Shown here: in pieces, positions 25,422 through 34,700 of the stretch | How the letters are laid out: the number at the start of each line of letters is the position of its first letter | How positions within the stretch are numbered: the first letter of the stretch is position 1 | Source: Planctomycetota bacterium | Lineage (GTDB): Bacteria > Planctomycetota > UBA1135 | Assembly (NCBI GenBank): GCA_030749235.1 | Contig: JASMKM010000079.1 | Span: 1 to 63,450, forward strand | Direction of reading: 5' to 3' | DNA: 63,450 nucleotides | Notes under the pieces: model-generated | Database searches by the model: none | Told to the model about the DNA's origin: nothing | Seen by the model: the letters and a program-made list of their open reading frames with translations, nothing else | Program-made: the position numbers and the translations under genes

Positions 25422-26321
25422 CTAACCCAGCAATTGGGTATCACCGGCGTAGACCGTCGCCGCATCGTCGCGCGCCCAACCGATCAAGGTGATGCCGGCG
25501 GCCTTGGCGGTTTCGATGGCAAGCGACGTCGGCATGCCAATGCCGATTACCAAGGGCACAGCACCAAGCCACGCCTTTTGGATCAACTCGAAACTGATGC
25601 GGCCACTGAGCAATAGGCCCATGGCCCGAGACACCGGATAGGCGTCGGCGAACAACCTGGCACCGAACAGCTGATCCACGGCGTTGTGACGGCCGACATC
25701 CTCGGCCACGTCGAGGAGCTCGCCGCCACCAGCGTAATCCCATAAAGCAGCACCATGGGTAGCCGCGGTCTCGGCGAACAGCAGCTGACGGCTACGCAGG
25801 TCTTCCAAGGCAACATGGATCGCGGCCAGGCTCAAGGACGCAGGGGCAGCAGCAGCAAGAGGCGGGCAATCCTTCTGCAGATCCTCCAAGGTGCGGGTGC
25901 CACAGATGCCACAAGCGGACGACACGGTGGCCAACCTGGGCGCGAAGGCGATGCCCTCGGCTAAGGATGCGTTGAGGATGTTGGGTTCGGCGGCACCTGT
26001 CTGCGGGTTCACGCAGGCCTCGAGCGCCAGCAGGTCTTCGCCGTGATGCAGCAGACCCTCGGCGGCTAGGAAGCCAGCGGCCAGGTCGCGATCCCGGCCG
26101 GGAGTCCGCATCAGGACAGCAAAGGAAATCCCACGGACCCGAATCTCCAGCGGTTCCTCCACCGCGACGGCCTCGTGGGGCCGCTGCTCCACTTCACCTG
26201 CAAGGTGATACCGCTTGGCCAGAAAGGCGGTCTTTGCCCCGAGAGGCTCGGGCTGATCTGCGGCAGGAGGAGGACTGGAAGCCAAGGGGCAAGGATGGCC
26301 CACACGGCAAAGGCCATGCAA
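25422..26321 (-). CDS. fdhD: formate dehydrogenase accessory sulfurtransferase FdhD
   Basis: FdhD moves sulfur from IscS to the molybdenum cofactor of formate dehydrogenase. The product shows the C-x-x-C motif in S-S-A-C-G-I-C-G (Cys 137 and 140), A-E-D-V-G-R-H-N-A-V-D near 215, S-G-R-I-S-F-E-L-I-Q-K-A near 244 and I-G-I-G-M-P-T-S-L-A near 262. Length from TTG 26321 is 299; no ATG is in frame before the conserved region, so a slightly shorter GTG form is possible. No formate dehydrogenase or molybdopterin gene is in the window. Confidence 0.9.
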   Translation of the reverse strand: MHGLCRVGHPCPLASSPPPAADQPEPLGAKTAFLAKRYHLAGEVEQRPHEAVAVEEPLEIRVRGISFAVLMRTPGRDRDLAAGFLAAEGLLHHGEDLLALEACVNPQTGAAEPNILNASLAEGIAFAPRLATVSSACGICGTRTLEDLQKDCPPLAAAAPASLSLAAIHVALEDLRSRQLLFAETAATHGAALWDYAGGGELLDVAEDVGRHNAVDQLFGARLFADAYPVSRAMGLLLSGRISFELIQKAWLGAVPLVIGIGMPTSLAIETAKAAGITLIGWARDDAATVYAGDTQLLG

Positions 26322-26334
26322 CCATCAATAGATG

Positions 26335-26364
26335 ACGGTCCGAGGGTCGAAACCACCGGACCGT
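26335..26364 (-). terminator. inverted repeat after the arsC-like gene
   Basis: ACGGTCCG (26335-26342) and CGGACCGT (26357-26364) form an 8-bp perfect stem just past the arsC-like stop. The minus-strand flank (CATCTATTG) has no real T run, so termination is only suggested. It lies immediately before fdhD. Confidence 0.3.
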
Positions 26365-26383
26365 TAGATTAATCGCGCTGTCT

Positions 26384-26752
26384 TTAGCGCAAGAAGGTGG
26401 CGTAGTCAGCTTCGTCAAAGCCGAGAATCGCCTTTTCGCCGCGAGCCAAGAGTGGACGACGAATCATGTCAGGGTTTGCACGAAGAAGATCGACAACCTC
26501 TTTCTTGGTCTTGAAAGTGGCGCTTTCAATCGAATGCTCCTTGTAACCCTTCGCACGCCTGTTGAAGGCGCCCTTAGGATCGAGTGCATCGACTGCTTTC
26601 TCGAGCAGTTTCTTGGCAGGAGGACTCTTCATGATGTCCAACACCTCAAAAGAAACATCTTTCTTTTCCAGGTACTTAACTGCCTTTTGGCAGGACTTGC
26701 ACTTGGGCTTGATGTAGAGCTTGACCACGCTGTTTCCAGTATCGAGTTTCAA
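26384..26752 (-). CDS. ArsC/Spx-family thioredoxin-fold protein
   Basis: This 122-residue protein has the ArsC/Spx/YffB architecture: strand V-V-K-L-Y-I-K-P-K-C-K-S-C-Q-K-A with a C-K-S-C redox pair at about 18-21, a helix, E-V-L-D-I-M-K-S-P-P near 37, and a C-terminal I-R-R-P-L-L-A-R-G-E-K near 97, the arginine-proline loop of the family. Arsenate reductases have a single N-terminal Cys with a later Arg triad, whereas Spx regulators have C-x-x-C, so this is nearer the Spx-like or uncharacterised branch. No ars genes are nearby. Confidence 0.75.
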   Translation of the reverse strand: MKLDTGNSVVKLYIKPKCKSCQKAVKYLEKKDVSFEVLDIMKSPPAKKLLEKAVDALDPKGAFNRRAKGYKEHSIESATFKTKKEVVDLLRANPDMIRRPLLARGEKAILGFDEADYATFLR

Positions 26753-26890
26753 GCGGGTGCCAACTTAGCCTCTCAGGAGGTAGCGGCTCACCGCGGAAGC
26801 CAAGTAGTTTACCCAGAATTGGAATTTTCAACAAGACCCTTATCAGCAGCGGTTGGAACAAAAAGTGCCCCTATAGATGCCCGAAACAGC

Positions 26891-27322
26891 TTATTTGCTG
26901 TCTTCGTGGGCAGAAAAGCCCTGCAACAGTCGCACAAGGTTGGAGGCAAAGGTGGAGCGAGGCACCACGTCCACACCGAGCTCTTCAGCACCAGCGATTA
27001 GTTCTCCCCTCTCATGAGAACAGAAGGCCATAAAGGTCCAAGAGTCCGAACGCGGGTCGGCAAGCAAGGCCTGCAGGACTTCCAATGCGTTGAAGTCTTC
27101 CTCCTCCAGATCCATGACTAGACCCAAAGCCGTAGCCTGCAAAATGCGCTCCTGAAAATCGGGGATGTCCTCACCGACGTCCAGCACTACGGCATCGTGC
27201 CCCACAGCGTTCAAGGTCTTGCAAATCCGATCACGAAAGAAATCTTCCGAGACCAAGACGACGACGGCAGGTCCAAGGCTCTCTAATGGTTCTTCAGGCA
27301 TAGCTGAACACGGGGGTTGCAT
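26891..27322 (-). CDS. receiver-like (pseudo-receiver) protein of unknown function
   Basis: The 143-residue product (possibly starting at the second Met, residue 8) has alternating strands and helices: A-V-V-V-L-V-S-E-D-F-F-R, H-D-A-V-V-L-D-V-G-E-D, A-L-G-L-V-M-D-L-E-E-E-D near 66 with an Asp where a receiver phospho-Asp would sit, W-T-F-M-A-F-C-S-H near 95 and G-V-D-V-V-P-R-S-T-F near 114 where receivers carry a lysine. This looks like a divergent response-regulator receiver with no output domain. It lies next to a decayed receiver gene on the same strand. The role is unknown. Confidence 0.55.
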   Translation of the reverse strand: MQPPCSAMPEEPLESLGPAVVVLVSEDFFRDRICKTLNAVGHDAVVLDVGEDIPDFQERILQATALGLVMDLEEEDFNALEVLQALLADPRSDSWTFMAFCSHERGELIAGAEELGVDVVPRSTFASNLVRLLQGFSAHEDSK

Positions 27323-27351
27323 AGATTCAATCGGCTCAAAGTGCCAAATCG

Positions 27352-27559
27352 TTACCCCCGATTGGCCTTTTCCTTCAAATCAGAAAAAACCGCGCCAAGG
27401 AGCCGCTGCAGCCAATCCAAGGGGAACGGCCTCTACACGAACTCTGCGAAGCCGGTCTCGCCACCCATATGCGGCATGGCCATGTCTAAGAAAACAAGCT
27501 ATGGGTCTTGAGGCTGCTGTTCATAAGGAGCACGGTTTGGTCATCGTTGACCAATGGCC
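27352..27559 (-). pseudogene. decayed response-regulator receiver gene
   Basis: Minus-strand translation gives three receiver pieces in broken frames. From 27551, V-N-D-D-Q-T-V-L-L-M-N-S-S-L resembles a receiver start. From 27498, L-V-F-L-D-M-A-M-P-H-M-G-G is the textbook phospho-Asp region, directly preceded by an in-frame TAG. After another in-frame TAG, R-P-F-P-L-D-W-L-Q-R-L-L resembles the K-P-F loop and last helix, ending at TAA 27354-27352. Roughly the middle third of the domain is missing, so a deletion and several inactivating mutations are inferred. It could once have been the C-terminus of a hybrid kinase. Confidence 0.65.
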
Positions 27560-27583
27560 CCATGCTGCAAACGACCGTACAAC

Positions 27584-28438
27584 TCAGCGCACGAAGTCTA
27601 ATTGTGGCATAGATGGAATCAGGCCCATCTTGTGTGCGCGTTCTAGGAACAGGCGGATGGCCTCGCGGCCATCGTCACCGTAGTCCAGGGTACGCTCGTT
27701 GACGTACATGGCGATGAATTCATCGGCCTGCTCGAGAGTGAGGTCGCGCCCGAACTGTAGTGAATACTTGACCGATTCCTCGCGGTGTTCGAGCCCGTAC
27801 TGGATCGACTCACGCAACAGGCGCGAAACCTGCGGGATCAGGTCGCCGAGGTCGCGACGCACGGTGTTGCCACCGAGCGGCAATGGCAAGCCGCCAGTTT
27901 CCTTGGCCCACCAGACGCCGAGGTCCTCGAGCAGGACTAGGCCTTGCTCCTGAAAGGTGAGCTGACCTTCGTGAATTAACACGCCTGCGTCGTACTCACC
28001 CGACTCGACGGCGTTTGGGATTTGATCGAACTCGACTAGGCCGTAGTCGTAAGGACCAATCAACATCTGCGCGGCGAGGTGGGCCGAAGTCCATTCGCCG
28101 GGAATCGCTAAGCGCAGGCCTTTGCCTTTCTGCAATTTTTCCAACGACATCTCCTCGCGTGCGACGATGCGTGGACCGTAACCTTCCCCCATAGAGGCGC
28201 CGTGGTTCAGCAAGGCGTACTTGTCGGCGACGAAAGCATAGCCATGAATCGAAACCGCGGTAATCTCGTAATCGCCGGTAACCGCCCGACGATTCAAACT
28301 TTCGATGTCTTCCAGCTTGTGTTCGAAATGCAGACCGCCAGTGTCAAGGCGGTCAGCCGCCAACGCGTAGTGCATGAAGGCGTCATCTGGATCTGGGCTA
28401 TGGCCAAGCTGGAGGGTCTGATGGGCGATGGAGTCCAT
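27584..28438 (-). CDS. mqnD: 1,4-dihydroxy-6-naphthoate synthase, futalosine pathway
   Basis: MqnD converts cyclic de-hypoxanthine futalosine to 1,4-dihydroxy-6-naphthoate in menaquinone synthesis without the classical Men enzymes. The 284-residue protein has the family opening L-G-H-S-P-D-P-D-D-A-F-M at 11-22, the substrate-binding fold of periplasmic binding proteins (I-T-A-V-S-I-H-G-Y-A near 59), the A-I-P-G-E-W-T-S-A-H segment near 111 and L-P-L-P-L-G-G-N near 186. No other mqn gene is nearby. It implies anaerobic or menaquinone-based respiration. It starts 41 nt past a terminator of the upstream kinase gene. Confidence 0.92.
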   Translation of the reverse strand: MDSIAHQTLQLGHSPDPDDAFMHYALAADRLDTGGLHFEHKLEDIESLNRRAVTGDYEITAVSIHGYAFVADKYALLNHGASMGEGYGPRIVAREEMSLEKLQKGKGLRLAIPGEWTSAHLAAQMLIGPYDYGLVEFDQIPNAVESGEYDAGVLIHEGQLTFQEQGLVLLEDLGVWWAKETGGLPLPLGGNTVRRDLGDLIPQVSRLLRESIQYGLEHREESVKYSLQFGRDLTLEQADEFIAMYVNERTLDYGDDGREAIRLFLERAHKMGLIPSMPQLDFVR

Positions 28439-28474
28439 GGTCTAAGCCGCCGATTGTAGCGCTGCCACTATAAA

Positions 28475-28509
28475 AGGCGGCACCGTTCAGCACGGGGCTG
28501 AACGGTGCC
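28475..28509 (-). terminator. intrinsic terminator of the kinase gene
   Basis: A perfect 13-bp stem GGCACCGTTCAGC/GCTGAACGGTGCC (28479-28491 and 28497-28509, 5-nt loop) lies 41 nt past the kinase stop. On the minus strand it is followed by GCC then TTTTAT. It separates the kinase from mqnD. Confidence 0.75.
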
Positions 28510-28550
28510 TTGGCATGTCCTACGAATGCGTTGTAACAGGAGGAAGTGGC

Positions 28551-29486
28551 TTAACGCCACAGGAGGAAGTCCTCCAAATCACTTCGGAGTTCCGACAGCC
28601 CATATCCTTCCTCGCACATCGCCCGATGGAAGATCTGTTCGAACTGGCGAGGCGTGAGAGCGTTGAGTTCACGCATCTGTGGGCAAGCCAAGTACATCGA
28701 CAAGCTCAGGTCACGGTCTTCCTTGGAAGTGGAGGAATCGCAAGTTCCGGCGAGGGACCAAGGCACGCTCTCGAAAGGCATGGCACCGGCCATAAGCTCA
28801 TAGATCATGATCGCTAGTGCCTGGGCGTCGCCCTTTTGGTCCCAGCGCAGGAAAGGGTTGTACCAGGGAGTGGTGACGACCCGGTCTTCCCGACAGGTTT
28901 CGGGCACTGGGTCGATGAGGAAGACCTCTTCCTGATCGGTGACCAGGATGTTCTCCGGCTTCAGGTCACCATGGCATTTCCAGCCGCCTTCGATGAGGCG
29001 CTCAGCAGCGATGGCGACGTCGAGCAACCAAGTGATCTTGACCCCTTCCATCGAACGGATGCGTTCGCGGAGGGTCGTCCCTGGAATGTGGTCCATGACC
29101 AAAACCGGGCGCCCGTCCACATCCAGCACCTCATGCAGCCGTGGCGTGTTTGTACCAGGCGCGGATTGCAGCAGTTCGGCTTCCTTAAGCAGGAGCTCAT
29201 CGACCTCGGCGGCGTCCAGCACTTCCGCGCGGGCACCATTGGCCGGATCAAGGAACATGGCCTCGGCTGGGGTTTCATCGGGGCTGACAGCGCGGGGGTC
29301 ACGCGTGACCGTGACCTCTCCAAAACGCGGCAGGAATCGCCCACCACCACTGTCGTCGCCAGCTTTTAGAGCAACGCGCTTCCCTTGCGCGTCGGTGGCC
29401 AAGAAAACCTGCGCAAAGGCACCTCGTCCGAGGAAGCCTTCCACCTGGTATTGGCCAATCTTGTGTCCTGTTTGGATTTGCAGCAT
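28551..29486 (-). CDS. Hanks-type Ser/Thr protein kinase with altered catalytic loops
   Basis: A compact 311-residue, soluble kinase domain without TM or sensor region. Visible motifs: the glycine loop G-F-L-G-R-G-A-F-A-Q-V at 17-27, the ATP lysine in V-A-L-K (K41), the catalytic loop H-G-D-L-K-P-E-N at 172-179 (Gly replaces Arg of HRD, the Asp is kept) and I-D-P-V at 191-194 in place of D-F-G (Asp kept). About 55 extra residues lie between the ATP lysine and the helix-C Glu (about 43-98). The metal and base residues survive, so activity is possible. The missing HRD arginine suggests no activation-loop phosphorylation. The map gene is divergent. Confidence 0.85.
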   Translation of the reverse strand: MLQIQTGHKIGQYQVEGFLGRGAFAQVFLATDAQGKRVALKAGDDSGGGRFLPRFGEVTVTRDPRAVSPDETPAEAMFLDPANGARAEVLDAAEVDELLLKEAELLQSAPGTNTPRLHEVLDVDGRPVLVMDHIPGTTLRERIRSMEGVKITWLLDVAIAAERLIEGGWKCHGDLKPENILVTDQEEVFLIDPVPETCREDRVVTTPWYNPFLRWDQKGDAQALAIMIYELMAGAMPFESVPWSLAGTCDSSTSKEDRDLSLSMYLACPQMRELNALTPRQFEQIFHRAMCEEGYGLSELRSDLEDFLLWR

Positions 29487-29610
29487 TGTTAAACCATCGG
29501 GTTCCGTTCTCTATCGACCCATTGAGATGGCTTCCTGAAGTCTTAAATGAGTTTCGACGCCCACGGATTTTTCTTTTTGCCGCTTGCGCCGCGTATTCAT
29601 GAAGCTGCCC

Positions 29611-29616
29611 TAGAAT
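29611..29616 (+). promoter_or_regulatory. TAGAAT -10 element before map
   Basis: TAGAAT sits 40 nt before the ATG at 29657, with a Shine-Dalgarno GGAG at 29647-29650 between. A TTGCGC at 29584 is 21 nt upstream, too far for a normal -35. Confidence 0.3.
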
Positions 29617-29656
29617 CTGGTCGCACGGTCCCAACCGTGTCCCCCTGGAGCCCCTG

Positions 29657-30580
29657 ATGCCGCATCCCGCTTTAGCCCCTGACGCCCTCGAGAAGTTCCG
29701 CCGCGCTGGCGTAATCGCCCGTCAAGCTCGTGAACTCGCAGTTTCCAGAATCCTACCTGGGGCCAAATTGGCAGACGTAATGGACGAGGTTGAGGCCTTC
29801 ATCGTGTCGCAAGGAGCCGGCATGGCTTTTCCAGCCCAGACCAGCCGCAATCACATCGCGGCGCACTATTGCCCGCGGCCGGGGGATCCCACGACCTACG
29901 AAGCCGAGGATGTGGTGAAGGTGGATGTGGGGGTAGAGGTCGACGGCTACGTGGCAGATAATGCGCAGACCGTCTACCTCGGAGAAAAAGAAAAATACCA
30001 CAACATGATCCAGGCCTCGGCCGACGGACTTGCCGCCGCCATTGAAGTGGCCGGCCCAGGGGTGGAAATCAACACAATATCGACCGCAATTGAGGCTGCC
30101 ATCACTGCTCGGGGCTTCCGTCCGGTCTACAACCTGACTGGCCATGGAGTGGGCCGCTGGACGGTGCATTGCGCCCCGCAGATTCCAGCCACTCCTGATA
30201 AATGGGGTCGCGGCAAGACCCGACTGGAACCTGGCATGGTGATCGCCATCGAACCCTTTGCCACCGATGGCAAAGGAACCGTCCACGAGTCCGGTCGTTC
30301 GGAGATCTTCGCGCTACAGCGCCAGCCACGCAAGATGAAGGGAATCGACCCGACCGTATGGTCGGTGATCGAGGGCATGAATGGTTTGCCCTTTGCTCGA
30401 CGCACCTTCGCCGGCATGCCCACCGACGACGTCGAAAATACGCTTGGTCGCCTTAAGCGCACTGGGGTCTTAATGGAGTTCCCGCCGCTGGTCGATCCTG
30501 ATCCGGCGGTGCGCGTATCCCAAACCGAACACACCCTTATCATTCATGAAGAGGGTGTGGAAGTGACCACCGCCGAGTGA
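29657..30580 (+). CDS. map: methionine aminopeptidase, type II (archaeal-like)
   Basis: MetAP removes the initiator Met from nascent proteins. The 307 residues align with archaeal type II enzymes, not the 260-residue bacterial type I. The five metal ligands are in place: D90 (V-K-V-D-V-G-V), D101 (A-D-N-A-Q-T-V), H163 (T-G-H-G-V-G), E199 (I-A-I-E-P-F) and E291 (S-Q-T-E-H-T). The insert of about 60 residues between E199 and E291 (M-K-G-I-D-P through G-V-L-M-E-F-P-P) is the type II helical subdomain. Type II forms are uncommon in bacteria, so ancient acquisition from archaea is likely. Whether a type I copy also exists cannot be seen here. Confidence 0.92.
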   Translation: MPHPALAPDALEKFRRAGVIARQARELAVSRILPGAKLADVMDEVEAFIVSQGAGMAFPAQTSRNHIAAHYCPRPGDPTTYEAEDVVKVDVGVEVDGYVADNAQTVYLGEKEKYHNMIQASADGLAAAIEVAGPGVEINTISTAIEAAITARGFRPVYNLTGHGVGRWTVHCAPQIPATPDKWGRGKTRLEPGMVIAIEPFATDGKGTVHESGRSEIFALQRQPRKMKGIDPTVWSVIEGMNGLPFARRTFAGMPTDDVENTLGRLKRTGVLMEFPPLVDPDPAVRVSQTEHTLIIHEEGVEVTTAE

Positions 30581-30613
30581 GTCCCGACGGTGTGATTCGG
30601 CTAGGCAAGCGCC

Positions 30614-31669
30614 TTAGGCGTTAGCCTGCTGATCGAGTTTTGCCTGAACGCGGCGCTCCGCGAAACGGTCCGCGGCTTCCGCGGTGCTGATACCTTCTTC
30701 GTTGGAGATCGCGAAGATCGCAGCCATGTTGGTACGAATCTTCTCCATAGCGGCCAAGGCGCGCTCCTCCTTGTAGCCACCCGGCTGCATCTCGTCGAAG
30801 ACGTTGATCAGGCCAGCGGCATTGACCACGTAATCCGGTGCATAACGGATTCCCAGTTCGCGCAACATGTCGCCGTGACGGTCCTCCAACAACTGGTTGT
30901 TGGCGGCGCCGACAATGGCCTTGCACTTCAACTGTGGAATGGTCTCATCGTTCAGCGAACCACCCAATGCACAAGGTGCATAGATATCGCACTCGACGCT
31001 GCGAATCTCATCGGGACCAACCACGATACCGTCGGTAGCCTTGGCCACGCGCTCGGCGGATTCGGCGAAGATGTCGGCCACAATAATCTTGCCGCCTTCC
31101 CTGGCAATGTAATCAGCATAGATCGAGCCAACCGAGCCGGCACCTTCAATGGCGACGGTCTTGCCTTCCACCGAATCACTGCCATAGATATCTTCCAAGG
31201 TAGCCTTCAGGCCCAGGAAAGTCCCCCAAGCGGTCTTTGGTGAGGGGTTGCCGGACTTGCCAGCCATGCCGACTACGTGGCTGGACTTGCGCGCGACGAT
31301 GCCCATGTCCTCCACCTTGGTGTTGACGTCTTCGGCGGTGATGTAGCTACCACCAAAGGACTCGACGAACTCGCCCATGGCCTCAAAGAAGGCGTCGGAC
31401 TTCATCGACGGATCACCAATGATGACGGACTTGCCGCCACCGAGGTCAAGACCGGCGCAGGCGGCCTTGTATGTCATGCCGCGGGAAAGACGTAACACAT
31501 CTGTGAGCGCTTCGTCTTCGGAGACGTAAGGCCACAGCCTCATGCCACCAAGGGCGGGGCCAAGAACGGTGCTGTGCACCGAAATGAAAGCGTGAAGCCC
31601 GGAAACTGGGTCGATGGCACGCTTTACGCACTGGTAACCCTCTACGGGAATCTCAGTAATTTCAACCAT
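30614..31669 (-). CDS. ldh: leucine dehydrogenase (Leu/Phe/Val dehydrogenase family)
   Basis: The enzyme deaminates branched-chain amino acids to 2-oxo acids with NAD+. The 351-residue length is typical. Motifs: L-G-P-A-L-G-G-M-R near 36-44, the catalytic lysines in M-T-Y-K-A-A (K68) and L-G-G-G-K-S-V-I (K80), A-E-D-V-N-T near 112, the Rossmann G-A-G-S-V-G-S near 176, and A-A-N-N-Q-L near 256. A role in branched-chain amino acid use is inferred, and discrimination between leucine and valine is not possible from motifs. The helicase gene is divergent across an 83-bp gap. Confidence 0.9.
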   Translation of the reverse strand: MVEITEIPVEGYQCVKRAIDPVSGLHAFISVHSTVLGPALGGMRLWPYVSEDEALTDVLRLSRGMTYKAACAGLDLGGGKSVIIGDPSMKSDAFFEAMGEFVESFGGSYITAEDVNTKVEDMGIVARKSSHVVGMAGKSGNPSPKTAWGTFLGLKATLEDIYGSDSVEGKTVAIEGAGSVGSIYADYIAREGGKIIVADIFAESAERVAKATDGIVVGPDEIRSVECDIYAPCALGGSLNDETIPQLKCKAIVGAANNQLLEDRHGDMLRELGIRYAPDYVVNAAGLINVFDEMQPGGYKEERALAAMEKIRTNMAAIFAISNEEGISTAEAADRFAERRVQAKLDQQANA

Positions 31670-31752
31670 GGTATTGAACTCGCACTGCAGGGATGAATGG
31701 GGGGCGAGATAGCCGTATTATCGCGTCGCGCACCATAGAGCGCTAACAGCAA

Positions 31753-34700
31753 ATGCACCCTTCCCTGGCCCCCATCTTTGTCTCCTGCGCCAGCACCGGC
31801 TCAGACCGAGACCGCGATGGGATCTACTTCCTGGAAGCTTGTACCTACCTAGAAGGCGACGGTCCAGCAACACTCATTCCGACCACCGAAGCCTCGCCTT
31901 TCGAGCCCGGATGCTCTCCGGCGAGCGCACCTAAGTCTCTTGCCGACATAGGCTTTACAGGTGAACATCTAGCCAGCCTGCAATCCTGGCGAGAAATCAT
32001 TCCGAATCGCCTCGCTGCGCTCGAAGGCAAGCGCATCGTCGTCGGCGAAGATGCCAGCGGCTTCCTGCAGCGCTTCCAGCTGCTGTGCCCTGGCGCCACA
32101 CCACCGGTAGTGATTGACTTGGTCGGGCTGGCTGCCTTCCTTCATCCGCGCCGTGGTACGGCAGGATTCGATACGCTTTTCCGTCATTACTGTGGCACCG
32201 AAGCAAACAGGCCGCGGCGCTCGGCAGACATACGGCGCCTGCTGGAAGCGTTGGTCCGGGCACACTTCGAGCGCGATTCCTCATTGCGCCAGCTGTTCAC
32301 CCGCGGCCTGGATGATTTAATCACCGAAAGCGGCGGCGAGGACGCCCAAGTCTGGGACTGGCTGCTGGTGGTGCGCGACCTGCTCGACTATCCCAGCCGC
32401 TATTCCGGCGGCGAAGATCAGGACCTGTTCTTCGTCGGCTTGAATGATGACTGCTTGAGCCAGGACCTAGAGGATGCGCCGATGGATGCCGACAGAATCC
32501 TGCTCGATTGCGATCCGCGTTTCCTTGAAGACTTTCGTCGTGATTTGCTCGAAACCGATGTCATGTCGTCGCGCTGCGAAGAGGAGGCCGCCTTGTCACC
32601 CGATGGCCATAAGCGCCTGCAAGCCTTCTTTGACCTGGTACCCAAACATTTCGCCAAGCCTAACCAGGATCCGGTCGACCGCCCCGGCCAACGCGCCCTG
32701 GCTCAGGAAGTCAGTGCAGTGCTTGGGTCCAACCAATTCCTGCTCGCCGACGCGCCCACAGGCACTGGCAAAACCTTGGCCTACCTGGCACCTTTGATGT
32801 TGTGGTCGTTGGAGAACCATGTGCGCGTCGGCGTCAGCACCTATACACGTGCACTGCAAGAACAGGCCTTCTTCCGCGAGATTCCGCGCGCGCTGGAGTT
32901 GCTCGAAGCTGCAGGCGTGCCCCACGCCGAGTTACCCAAGGTCAGCCTGCTGAAGGGGCGCGCCAACTACATCTGTGGGCGGGCAATCCTCGATGCCGCA
33001 CCGGAACCATCAGCAGCGTCGATCGTGGCACGCGCTACATGGTTGCGTCTGGCCTTGTTCTACAGCGAAGACCCCACGGCCGACCTGGATGGTTTCCCGT
33101 TGTCCCCAGGTCTGCCCGCCGGCAATCCGATGCGCCAGACCCGCACCGCTCAACGGATGGTTTCCTTGGTGCGATCGCTGCCGAACTGTTGTCGCGGCCG
33201 CGCGGCCAACCGCTGCGGTGCCGGCATACGTTCGATGCGCGCCGAACGCTCCCATGTGGTGGTGACCAATCACGCCTTCGTGCTGGCAAGACCGGAGGAG
33301 TTCTCGCACATCGTATTCGACGAATGTGACCACCTGCACGAGGTGGCCTTGTCGGCGCGTAGTTTCGACATCGAGTTGGATGAGGTCACCAAGTTGGCCG
33401 CGGACCTGCGCACGGCGCGCGGCCGCGACCGCGCGCCCTTGCCGATGCTGAAACGATTGTTGAGCAAGCTCGCTGCCGGCGATCGCAATGAACGTTTGAG
33501 TGCCGCTTCCAAGGAAGCCGAGGAGTTCACCGCCGCACTCGATGCCGCCGCGCATGACAACACGCGCGAACTGCGCGACTTCGAGAAATTCCGCAAGGAT
33601 GAGCAAGGAGCGCGCACCCGCGAGGAAGCTGCCTTCATGCTGCATGAGTATCTGGACTCAGGCCGTGGCGACACTTTGATCACATCCTTGACCGCCTTGC
33701 GCGTGGCCGTCGACGGTCTCGATAGCGCACTGCGCACGGTGATTGAAGAACTCGGCGACGTGCACCTACGTCAGGCGCGTAAATTGCGCTGGGCCCTACG
33801 CAGGCCGCTGGAGTTGTTGGCGCACTGGCGCGAAGGCCTGGAGCTATGGCTCGGTGGCGAAAGCGGCGAAGGCGACTTCTCGGAGGACCTGCACTTCGAA
33901 GTGGAATTCACCGGCCGACGTCGGCCCTTGCTGGTGCTCAAATGGTTGCTGCCGCAGCAATGGCTGGGTGAGGTCTATTTCCCGTCCTTGCGCGATGCGG
34001 CCCTTGTCAGTGCGACCGCCCACATGCGCGGTGGTTTCAAGGCCATGTCCGGCTATCTGGGCCTGGACCTTCTGGCAGAGGATTCGGTAGAGCGAATCGG
34101 CACCACGGTGAACGGTTTTCAAGGGCCACCTTCCTTCGAAGCCACGTCTTCCTTGTATTGTGTGCCCGAAGATGCCCCGCCCTATGCTTATCGCGGCCCC
34201 AATGCCGAGCAATGGATGGAGTACGTGGAAGACCTTCTGGTTTTCCTGGCCGAACGCACCCGCGGACGCATCTTGGGGCTGTTCACCAACCGCGTGTTGT
34301 TGATGCGCGTCGGCGAACGCTTGGCTCCTATATTCCGTGCCATGGGCCTGCCGTTCTACTACCAAGGCATGCCAGGCTATCGCAAGGAAGAGATCATGGA
34401 GTTGTTCCGCGCGCAGGAGGAAAGCGTGTTGTTCGGACTCGACACCTTCTGGTACGGCGTGGATTTCCCGGGACCGACTTGCCAATACGTGGTCATGCCG
34501 AAGTTGCCTTATGGGGCGCCGGATAACTACATGTTCGCGCAGCAAGCGCGGATGGGTTGGGGGCCGCATCGGCACCGCATCTACTTGCCGAAGGCGATCG
34601 CGATGTTCCGCCAGGGTTGCGGCCGCCTGTTGCGCAACGAGGACGATCGTGGTGGCGTCATCATCCTGGATCGTCGTGTCCTGGATGAACGACATGCCGC

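Noticed and set aside
26753-26890. Possible gene or RNA between the arsC-like and receiver-like genes
   Set aside because: No frame, tRNA fold or clear repeat is visible in these 138 bases.
33844-34695. A 283-codon minus-strand frame inside the helicase gene
   Set aside because: It is an antisense shadow of conserved helicase motifs in a GC-rich gene.
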